Below, in pieces: positions 28,912 through 35,991 of a stretch of DNA of 64,000 nt. The notes under the pieces were generated by a model. It made no database searches, had not been told where the DNA came from, and saw only the letters and a list, made by a program, of their open reading frames with translations. This stretch comes from Jiella pelagia (GTDB lineage: Bacteria > Pseudomonadota > Alphaproteobacteria > Rhizobiales > Rhizobiaceae): contig NZ_CP114029.1 in NCBI RefSeq assembly GCF_026898155.1, positions 3,762,001 to 3,826,000 on the forward strand. Reading direction: 5' to 3'. Within the stretch, counting starts at the first letter, position 1. Each line of letters opens with the position of its first letter. Both the position numbers and the translations under genes were made by a program.

Positions 28912-30171
28912 GTGGATCTCGCCATCATCGCCGACGATCTGACCGGCGCCATCCTCATCGCAGCGGCGATCGAGGCCGGTGGGACCTCCTGCCCGGTGGT
29001 TCTCGGCCCGCCCGATGCCGCTCTCGACGAAGCCGCCCGCGTCGTCGTCTTCGCCACCCGGACGCGGCTTGCGCCGGCCACCGAAGCCGTCGCCACCGTG
29101 ACTGCGATCCTCGACGCGATCGAGGCCGGCGGCCGGTCCCCGCAGGTGGCCTACAAGGTCTGTTCGAGCTTCGATTCCACCGACGAGGGCAATATCGGCC
29201 CGGTCGCAGATCTCTTCCTCTCACGCTACGGCGACACGCCGCTGTTGATGAGCGCCGGCTATCCGAAGACCGGGACGACGGTGCATCAGGGTTACCTGTT
29301 CTATCGCGGCCGGCTGGTGTCGGAATCGATCAAGCGCCACGATCCGCTGACGCCGATGACCGATCCCGATCTCGTCCGCACCATCGCCCGCCAGACGCAG
29401 AACCGCGTCGGCCTCGTGCCGCACGGCGTCCTGCGGGAAGGGGCGGCGAGTGCGACGCGCCGCCTCGGCGAACTCGGTGCGGCTGGCATCTCGCTGGTGC
29501 TGCTCGACTGCTCCGACGACGAGGATGCGCGCATCGGCGCCGAACTGACGCTTGCCCGCCGCGCCACGATCGGCAGCGACGCCCATGTCATGGCGCTGGC
29601 GGCCGCACGGCTGATCGAGACGGAGCGGCTTTTCTCGCCCCCGCCGCCGCATGCGAGGGGGCCCGGCGCGGCGATCTTTGGCAGCGTCGGGCCGGTCGCC
29701 GAGGCGCAGATCGCCGCCTTCGAGCGCGACTGTCCGATGCTGCGGATCGACCTGATGGACCCGAACCCGGTGGAGGCGATCGTCGCCGAAGCGCTCGCAT
29801 GGGCCGGCCCGAGGATCGGCGAACGTCCCCTCGGCGTCACGACGGCGCCGGCGGAGGGTGCGGCTCTCGCCGACGCGCAGAAGAGCTTCGGCGTTCTCGG
29901 AGCGGCACGGCGGGCCGAGGCGATCCTTGCGGGCGTCGCAGCTGGCCTCGTTGCGCGCGGCGTCGCCCGGCTTGCCGTCTCCGGTGGCGAGACCTCCGGC
30001 GCGGTCGCCGCCGCGCTCGACATCGCCACGGTCCGCTCCCTGCCCGATCAGGGGTTTGGCGGCGGGCTCTGCGTCGCCGACACGCCGCGGCCGCTGTCGC
30101 TCTACTTCAAGTCCGGCAAGCTCGGCGACGACGACGTGATGTTGCAGGCGCTCGCCGCAATGTGCGATTGA
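28912..30171 (+). CDS. Four-carbon acid sugar kinase family protein (DUF1537, OtnK-like)
   Basis: A 419-residue kinase: N-terminal substrate domain beginning DLAIIADDLTGAILIAAAI with FDSTDEGNIGPVADL, and a C-terminal nucleotide domain ending LAVSGGETSGAVAAAL and FGGGLCVADTPRPLSLYFKSGKLG. Members phosphorylate 3-oxo-tetronate, D-erythronate and related acids. I chose the GTG at 28912 because GGGAGG lies upstream and the protein then starts at the conserved DDLTG block; a longer reading from 28789 would cross the divergent promoter region. The usual isomerase (OtnI) and dehydrogenase (LtnD) are absent; the AroE-like gene may substitute. Confidence 0.85.
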   Translation: MDLAIIADDLTGAILIAAAIEAGGTSCPVVLGPPDAALDEAARVVVFATRTRLAPATEAVATVTAILDAIEAGGRSPQVAYKVCSSFDSTDEGNIGPVADLFLSRYGDTPLLMSAGYPKTGTTVHQGYLFYRGRLVSESIKRHDPLTPMTDPDLVRTIARQTQNRVGLVPHGVLREGAASATRRLGELGAAGISLVLLDCSDDEDARIGAELTLARRATIGSDAHVMALAAARLIETERLFSPPPPHARGPGAAIFGSVGPVAEAQIAAFERDCPMLRIDLMDPNPVEAIVAEALAWAGPRIGERPLGVTTAPAEGAALADAQKSFGVLGAARRAEAILAGVAAGLVARGVARLAVSGGETSGAVAAALDIATVRSLPDQGFGGGLCVADTPRPLSLYFKSGKLGDDDVMLQALAAMCD

Positions 30172-30205
30172 GCGGGGATATCTGCAAAGCTCGGCGGAGA
30201 ACGGT

Positions 30206-30889
30206 TTGGACGAGACGAGGCAAGGAGGCAACACGACGGGGCGGCCGATGCGCCGCCGCGGCATCGAGCGCTACCATCTCCTGCTCGACGCGACGGAGAC
30301 GCTGCTCTCCGTTCATTCGGACGAGGATGTGAGCCTGGCCGAAATCGCCGAGGCGGCGAAGGTTCCGCTCGCTTCGGTCTATCACTTCTTCCCCAACCGG
30401 AACGCGGCGTTCGTGGCGCTCGCCAACCGCTTCAACGAGGAGATCTACCGCCTCTCGATCACCCCGCTGACCGACCCCGAGCCGCAGAGCTGGCAGGACA
30501 TGCTGGACATGAAGCATGCGCGGGCGGCTGCCTTCCAGAACTCCCGGCCCGCCGCGCTGCGGCTCTTTCTCGGCGCGGGGGTGAGCGTGGCGGTCCGCAA
30601 TGCCGACTTCTCCGGCAATCGGCGCATCGCCATCAGCCGGGCGCGGATGTTCGCGGCCTATTTCCACATGCCGGTGATCCCCGACTTCGTCACCCATCTG
30701 GAGGTCGCCGGCGCAGGCCTCGACGGCATCTGGGCGATGTCCTACGGAAAGCACGGCCGCATCACCGACGAGCTTCGATGCGAGGCGACCGCGGCCTCGA
30801 TCGCCTATCTGAGGCGTTTCCTGCCCGAGATCCTGCCGCGCAAGCCATTGACGGCGGAAGCCTTGGCCGGCATCGCCATTCGCGACTGA
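30206..30889 (+). CDS. TetR/AcrR-family regulator
   Basis: A 227-residue regulator with an N-terminal helix-turn-helix (VSLAEIAEAAKVPLASVYHFF, residues about 44-64) and a helical ligand-binding domain. The TTG at 30206 follows GGCGGAGAACGG; an ATG at 30248 would remove 14 residues and is the alternative start. It lies 34 bases after the DUF1537 kinase stop on the same strand and may control that cassette; the ligand is unknown. Confidence 0.85.
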   Translation: MDETRQGGNTTGRPMRRRGIERYHLLLDATETLLSVHSDEDVSLAEIAEAAKVPLASVYHFFPNRNAAFVALANRFNEEIYRLSITPLTDPEPQSWQDMLDMKHARAAAFQNSRPAALRLFLGAGVSVAVRNADFSGNRRIAISRARMFAAYFHMPVIPDFVTHLEVAGAGLDGIWAMSYGKHGRITDELRCEATAASIAYLRRFLPEILPRKPLTAEALAGIAIRD

Positions 30890-30946
30890 ACCCCTAGCTG
30901 CCCCTTCATCCCGGCGTCTCGGTGCAAAGCGAACGTATTGCCGGTC

Positions 30947-30974
30947 TTGCGCGCAGGCGCGCCGCGCCTACAAT
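30947..30974 (+). promoter_or_regulatory. Candidate sigma-70-type promoter for the cyclase-rsbW-rsbV operon
   Basis: TTGCGC (30947-30952) and TACAAT (30969-30974) with a 16-base spacer, about 55 bases before the cyclase-domain gene. The -10 element is good; the -35 element matches only partly. Confidence 0.4.
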
Positions 30975-31029
30975 CGCGCCGGATGCGATCCCGGGCAGCG
31001 GAGGTCGGGCGCCAGGCGAGGGATGACGA

Positions 31030-32253
31030 TTGAGCTGCGAAGGGGCGATCATCCTGTGCGCGGCGCCTTATGGAGCAGATGCGGTCTCAGATCCTTGTCC
31101 TCCCGGCCCGAAGGACACGCGGCTGCGCGAGGCGATTCGCGCCGAGCTTGAATCCCATGGCGCATCGGTCGGCTATTGCTGTCCCTCGGCGGGTCCGGGG
31201 ATGATCTTCGCCGAGGAAATCCTCCGGCGAGGCGGCGAGTTGCATCTGGTCCTGCCCTGTCTGCCGGATGATTTCGTCGAGCAGCATGTGGCCCCCGCGG
31301 GCGGCGACTGGACCGCACGCTTTGATGGTGTCCGCGCCGGCGCGGCGCGGGTCGAGGTGAGCTGCGAGGAGCGGCTCAGCGGCGACGAGACGGTGCTGCG
31401 CTTCAACAACCAGATCCTGCAGGGCATGGCCCGCCTCCATGCCGAGCGTCTCTGCGCGCGGGCGCGGCTGATGGCGGTGTGGAGCCCGGGGGCGCCGGGC
31501 GTGCCCGGCAGCCCGGCCGACTTCATCGACCAATGGCCCGAGCTCGAGCATCTCTCGCTCGTCGACCTCGACGAACTCGGCAGCTCGGTTCGGACCGCGC
31601 CGGGGGACGGGCTCGACGATGGCTTCGGCGCGCTGTCGATGGGCGTCAGCCCGCTGGTGGTGCGGGCGATCTTCTTTGCCGACCTTGCCACCTATTCGAC
31701 CATCCGCGACGAGGAGGTGCCGCTGTTGTGGGATTTCCTCGCCGAGGTGCAGCACCTTGTGGAGCAGAGCGCCAAGGCGCCGATCCTGATCAACAGCTGG
31801 GGCGACGCCGTTCATGCCGCCGCCGAGACGGCGATGGATCTCGCCGGCTATGCGACGGCGCTGGTGGACTCTACGGCGCGGCTCGACATAGCCGGCTTCG
31901 GCCTCGAAAAGCGGCCGCGCTTTCGCGTGGCGCTGCATGCCGGGCCGGTCTATGTGGGGCTGCATCCCCTGACCGGCCGCAGCATGGTCTTCGGCCACCA
32001 CGTCAACCGCGCCGCCCGCATCGAGGCCATCGCCGAACCCGGCGAGATCTTCGCCTCGCAGCACTTCGTGGCACTGTTGAAGGCGGAAATGGACGCGCGC
32101 CTGCACGAAGCGCTCCAGCAGGGCGAGGTCTACGAGGCCGCCTATGGGGTGGAGCATCTGGGCACGATGGAGCTGCCGAAGAATTTTGGCCGCGAGGCGA
32201 TCTACCGGATCCGTCCCGCGCCTGCAGGCCATGACGCGGGGCCGGGAGCATGA
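31030..32253 (+). CDS. Adenylate/guanylate cyclase-domain protein with N-terminal SLOG-like region
   Basis: A 407-residue cytoplasmic protein. C-terminal half (about 205-390): class III cyclase fold with IFFADLATYSTIRDEE (first metal Asp), NSWGDAVHAA (second metal Asp), RVALHAGPVYVG and the transition-state Asn/Arg in HHVNRAARIEA. The Lys that normally precedes the GD motif and reads adenine is Asn here, so activity or base choice is uncertain. The N-terminal half (IILCAAPYGADA..., GMIFAEEILRRGGELHLVLPC) resembles SLOG-type nucleotide/ligand-binding folds that accompany cyclases (inferred from pattern only). The start is TTG 31030. Its stop overlaps the rsbW-like ATG, tying it to the partner-switching pair. 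An intact GAGCTC is at 31540. Confidence 0.8.
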   Translation: MSCEGAIILCAAPYGADAVSDPCPPGPKDTRLREAIRAELESHGASVGYCCPSAGPGMIFAEEILRRGGELHLVLPCLPDDFVEQHVAPAGGDWTARFDGVRAGAARVEVSCEERLSGDETVLRFNNQILQGMARLHAERLCARARLMAVWSPGAPGVPGSPADFIDQWPELEHLSLVDLDELGSSVRTAPGDGLDDGFGALSMGVSPLVVRAIFFADLATYSTIRDEEVPLLWDFLAEVQHLVEQSAKAPILINSWGDAVHAAAETAMDLAGYATALVDSTARLDIAGFGLEKRPRFRVALHAGPVYVGLHPLTGRSMVFGHHVNRAARIEAIAEPGEIFASQHFVALLKAEMDARLHEALQQGEVYEAAYGVEHLGTMELPKNFGREAIYRIRPAPAGHDAGPGA

Positions 32254-32679
32254 CCGGCACCGCCGCCCTCGATCTGACCATCCGCAACGACCTTGCGGAA
32301 ATCGGCCGGCTCGCCGAGGAGGTGGAGGCCTTCTGCGAGGCGAAAGGGCTCGGCGGGGGCATCGCCCACGCCTTGAACCTGTCGCTCGACGAACTCCTCG
32401 CCAACACGATCAGCTACGGCTACGACGACGCCGCGATCCATGCGATTGAGGTGAGCCTTTCGGCCACGCCCGGCGGTGTCACCATGGTGATCCGCGACGA
32501 CGCGAGAGCCTTCGATCCGACGCTTGCGCCGGACCCCGACATCGACGCCGAGGCTCGACGATCGCCCGATCGGCGGCCTCGGCATCCATATCGTCCGGGC
32601 GATGATGGACGAGATCGACTATCAACGGGTCGACGGCAGAAACCTGCTGACCTTGGTGAAGCGCTTGGACGCGTCCTAG
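32250..32679 (+). CDS. Serine-protein kinase / anti-sigma factor RsbW-like (HATPase); +1 frame break at 32553
   Basis: A 142-residue GHKL ATPase after repair. N box LNLSLDELLANTISYGY, G1-type block IRDDARAFDPT (Ala replaces the usual Gly) and G2 block RPIGGLGIHIVRAMMDE. The frame breaks at 32550-32556 (GAGGCTC) after PDPDIDAE; removing the central G restores LDDRPIGGLGIHIV. RsbW/SpoIIAB proteins bind and phosphorylate an STAS antagonist and sequester a target. The STAS partner is the next gene, 21 bases downstream. No sigma factor is encoded in the window, so the sequestered target is open; the overlapping cyclase-domain protein is a candidate. Confidence 0.85.
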
Positions 32680-32700
32680 CGCACAGGAATGGAGACCGAC

Positions 32701-33036
32701 GTGGACATTACACGGGAGACGATCGAGGGGGTCACGGTCATGACCCCGCACGGCCGGGTGGACAGCAACTCCGCGCGTGACCTTGAGGAGGTCCTGCTGC
32801 CCTTGTTCGACGATGGCGGATCCGTTCTCGTGGATCTCGACAAGATGAGCTACATCTCGAGCGCCGGCCTGCGGGTGCTTCTGCTGGCGGCCCGGCGCAG
32901 CAAGGCCACCGGCGTTTCCCTGGCGCTGTGCTGCATGAGCAAGCCGGTGGAGGAGGTGTTCGCCATCAGCGGCTTCGCCAAGCTCTTCCGCATTCACCCC
33001 GATCGACCCGAGGCGCTGGCCGCGCTGCAGGCGTGA
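32701..33036 (+). CDS. STAS-domain anti-sigma factor antagonist (RsbV-like)
   Basis: A 111-residue STAS protein: VDITRETIEGVTVMTPHGRVDSNSA at the start, and the phosphorylation-site loop DKMSYISSAGLRVLLLAARR, where a Ser of ISSAG would be the kinase target and the phosphatase substrate. I chose the GTG at 32701 because GGAGACCGAC gives a proper ribosome-binding spacing; an ATG at 32689 would add four residues. It should switch partners with the RsbW-like kinase and be dephosphorylated by the SpoIIE-type phosphatase at 41414-43546. Confidence 0.9.
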   Translation: MDITRETIEGVTVMTPHGRVDSNSARDLEEVLLPLFDDGGSVLVDLDKMSYISSAGLRVLLLAARRSKATGVSLALCCMSKPVEEVFAISGFAKLFRIHPDRPEALAALQA

Positions 33037-33084
33037 CGGCCGCGACGCGGCTGTCGCCGGCCGGCCGAGCGGGGCAGGTGTCTC

Positions 33085-34276
33085 TCAGGTTCCGCCCGAA
33101 TGGATTTTTCGCGTGCCAGAGCCGATCTGGGTCAGGATGGCGTTGGGCGCGCAGCCGAGGCTTTCGGCGACAGGCTCGATCGGCTGCGCCGCGCCGAAGA
33201 ACGTCGCCCGCGCGCCCGGCGGACAAAGGGCTGCCGGCAGGTCCGTCACGTCGAGCATGGTCATGTTCATGGCGATGCCGCCCACCAGCGGGACCGCATG
33301 GCCGCCGACATGCGCCACGCCAGCGGTCATGTAGCCCTGCGGCAGTCCGTTGGCATAGCCGATGGCGGCGGTGGCGATGCGCGAGGGCCGGCGCAGCTCG
33401 GTGACGCCGCGATAGCCGACGCGCCGGCCAGCCGGATGCTCGGCGACTGCCAGGATCGGCGCGCTCAAATCGTAACAGGGCTGAAGCCCGTCCTGCGGCC
33501 GGTCCGACGTCTGGATGCCGAACAGGGCGCTGCCGACGCGGGCGATGTCGTAGTGCCAGTGCTCTCCCATGTAGACCCCGGACGACGCAGCGAGGCTGAT
33601 CGGCGCGGCGGGAAGCATCGCCACCAGCGTCTCCAAGAGCCGGCGCTGGACGTCGTTGGACGGGTCTTCGGGCAGGTTGTAGGCGGCAAGATGCGAGACA
33701 TAGCAGCGGATGTCGAGGCCGGCGAGGAGGCTCCGGCGTGCGTGCCAGGAACGCCACTTCGCTCGCGTCGAGGCCGAGCCGGCCGAGCCCGGTGTCGAGC
33801 TGGATGGCCACGGCGACGCGGCGATCTTCCCGCCCGGCCCGGCGGGCGCAGTGCTCGATTTCTTTGAGCGAATAGATGGCGGGCACGGCGTCGATGCGCT
33901 CGAAATCTCGGACGTCGCCTCCGGCAAGCCCCATCAGGCAGTGGGCGCGCGCCGCGGGTGCCGTGACGCGCAGGCGCAGCGCCTCGCCGAGATCGTTCAC
34001 CCAGAAATCGCGGCAACCGCCCGCCGTCAGGGCCGCGGCCACATGTTCCAGCCCCAGCCCGTAGGCATCCGATTTCAGCACCGCGGCGAGCACCGCCCCG
34101 CGATAGCGCCGGCGCAGCTCGGCGTAATTGGCCCGGACGACGCCGAGATCGACCCGCAGCACAGGCGCGGATTCGATGTTGGGTTCGACCGTCGCTGCAT
34201 CCAGCAGCCTCACCATCGCCGCTTCCAGCGACGCCCCAACCGGCTCCTGTGCGGCCAGCGTCCGGGCGGCGCTCAC
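33085..34276 (-). CDS. alr: Alanine racemase; +1 frame break at 33730
   Basis: PLP enzyme interconverting L- and D-alanine (or a broader racemase), 396 residues after repair. The PLP lysine is Lys68 in VLAAVLKSDAYGLG; other blocks are VNDLGEALRLR, VAIQLDTGLGRLGLD and IATAAIGYANGLPQGY. In the last block the usual catalytic-Tyr motif GYaDGyxR reads GYANGLPQ: the Tyr is kept but Asp and Arg are replaced. The frame breaks at 33727-33733, coding strand GAGCCTC; deleting the central C restores PELLAGLDIRCYVSHLAAYN. Start GTG 34276 overlaps the GNAT stop (GTGA). No signal peptide. It lies in the leftward operon with the sensor-transporter genes, unlike the usual alr contexts. Confidence 0.9.
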
Positions 34277-34944
34277 GCCGGCCCCCGATAGAAGAGGTCG
34301 CGCCCGCCATCGGCACGCCGGCGCCATTGTCCGGCCGCCCATCCCTTGGCGATCAGCTCCACCTGGCCGGCCGTATCCTCGGCGCCGAGCCAGACGCCGT
34401 CATCGGTTGGCCGTTGCGGCGCGCCTTCCCGGCGATGCAGCAGATAGCGCTGGTGGCCGCCATATTTCTCCACCAGCCCGCATACGCTGAAGCCCGCCGC
34501 CAGAAGGTTCTCCCAGCTTCGCGCATTGCCCGGCGCGGCGGTGGCGTAGAGATGGTCGAGACCAAGCCGACGCGCCTCGGCGACGCGGATTTCGATCAGC
34601 GCGTCGTGGATGCCGTGGCCCCAGGCTTCCGGCAGGACGCAGGCGCCGGCAAGCTTGGCAAGGCTTTCCGTCGCCTTAAGGCCGAGCTGCGGCCGCGCAT
34701 CCTCGGAAGGCGGCAGATCGAGCTGCAGCACGCCGTAGCCGACGAATGCGCCGCCGCGCCAGACGCCGAACATGCGTCCTGCGCCGGTAAGGATGCGCTC
34801 GAAGAAGTCGCGGTTCTCCGGCTTGATGAGGTCGGCGCGGCCGACCGCGCCCGTGGCGGCGAGATGCAGTTGCATGACCGCGTCGAGATGCGCCCCGTCC
34901 AGGGGGGCGTAGCGGGTTTCAGGCGCTGCTGCGGCTTCAATCAC
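34273..34944 (-). CDS. GNAT-family N-acetyltransferase
   Basis: A 223-residue acetyltransferase-fold protein. The acetyl-CoA-binding region is around LAGACVLPEAWGHGIHDALIEIR (residues about 95-117), followed by LYATAAPGNARSWENLLAAGF, the typical GNAT motif B. The C-terminal 50 residues form an extra domain I do not recognise. The start is GTG 34944 with no strong ribosome-binding site. It is translationally coupled to alr through a GTGA overlap, suggesting that its substrate is connected with the racemase product or a D-amino acid. Confidence 0.8.
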   Translation of the reverse strand: MIEAAAAPETRYAPLDGAHLDAVMQLHLAATGAVGRADLIKPENRDFFERILTGAGRMFGVWRGGAFVGYGVLQLDLPPSEDARPQLGLKATESLAKLAGACVLPEAWGHGIHDALIEIRVAEARRLGLDHLYATAAPGNARSWENLLAAGFSVCGLVEKYGGHQRYLLHRREGAPQRPTDDGVWLGAEDTAGQVELIAKGWAAGQWRRRADGGRDLFYRGPA

Positions 34945-34969
34945 GGCGGCGATCTCGTATCCGGACGGT

Positions 34970-35989
34970 TCAGCCTGTCAGGACTTCCGCATAGTTCAAC
35001 ATCTCGATCGGCGGATACAGGTCCAGCTGTTTTGCCACGGGAAGATTAATAATCAAAGAGAAGCGTTTCAGCGTCTCGATCGGCAGCTCGGCCGGGCTCG
35101 CCCCGTCGCGCAGGATCCGCACGGCCTTGGAAGCCGCCAGCTGGCCGACCGAATAGTAGCGGCTGATCAGACCCACCAGTGCCCCGCCCTGACGAATGGC
35201 CAGTTCCGCCGCCCCGAAGGTCGGCAGGCGGTTGGCCAATGCGGCCGGCACCACCCGGTCATATTGCGTGCCGAGGAAGGTGTCGGGCAACAGATAGAGC
35301 CAGTTGGCCCCCTCGGCGCCGATTTCGGCGATCAGCTCCTCGATGCCGTCGGGCGAGGGCCGGCCGTCGCCATCGAGCCGGAACTGGCGCTCGATCAGCG
35401 AGAAGCCCATCGTCTGGCGCAGCCTCCGCAGATCCTCGACGATCGACAGCGAATTCTGCTCGGTCGAGGTGTAGAGCACGCCGAGCCGCGTGATCGGGCG
35501 GTAGGAATGCATCGCCCGCAGCTGCGTCTCCGGCGGCACCACATGGACCGCGCCCGTCAGGTTGCGGCCGGGATCGGCGAGGTCGGCGACCAGCCCGGCG
35601 GCGAGCGGCGAGGCCACCAGGGCGAACACGACCGGAGTGTCGGTGATGTAGCCAGACCGATCAGCGGCGTCGTAGCGGCCGGCGACGCCGAGCGTCACCG
35701 ACGTGCCCCAGGTATAGACGAGGTCGGGCGCCAGCGCGCGGATCTCCTCGACGAATTCGGGCAACCGTGCGGTACTGCGTTCGGCGTCGCGCTCAATGAA
35801 TTCCACCGCCACGCCGTTGCTGGCGAGATAGTCGTCGAAGCCGTCCTCGACCTCGGTGCGGCCGCGATAGGTGACGCGGTAGATGCGGAAGGGGCGGTCG
35901 CCGCGCGCTTGGGCAAAAGCCGTGGCCGGGACGGCGGCGCCGGCCAGAAGGCCGGCCGCGCCGCCGAGGAAGGTGCGTCTGGGCAGCAT
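34970..35989 (-). CDS. ABC_sub_bind-family periplasmic binding protein (orphan)
   Basis: A 339-residue protein with a Tat-like leader (MLPRRTFLGGAAGLLAGAA, cleavage near AFA-QAR) and the PF04392 pattern: RIYRVTYRGRTEVEDGFDDYL, ALAPDLVYTWGTSVTLGVAG, GRNLTGAVHVVPPETQL. This family includes tryptophan/tyrosine-type binding proteins. No ATPase or permease of an ABC importer lies nearby, so it may present a ligand to the adjacent membrane sensors instead. ATG 35989 overlaps the stop of the sensor-MFS gene (TGACCATG context) with GGGAGC upstream. Confidence 0.85.
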   Translation of the reverse strand: MLPRRTFLGGAAGLLAGAAVPATAFAQARGDRPFRIYRVTYRGRTEVEDGFDDYLASNGVAVEFIERDAERSTARLPEFVEEIRALAPDLVYTWGTSVTLGVAGRYDAADRSGYITDTPVVFALVASPLAAGLVADLADPGRNLTGAVHVVPPETQLRAMHSYRPITRLGVLYTSTEQNSLSIVEDLRRLRQTMGFSLIERQFRLDGDGRPSPDGIEELIAEIGAEGANWLYLLPDTFLGTQYDRVVPAALANRLPTFGAAELAIRQGGALVGLISRYYSVGQLAASKAVRILRDGASPAELPIETLKRFSLIINLPVAKQLDLYPPIEMLNYAEVLTG

Positions 35990-35991
35990 GG

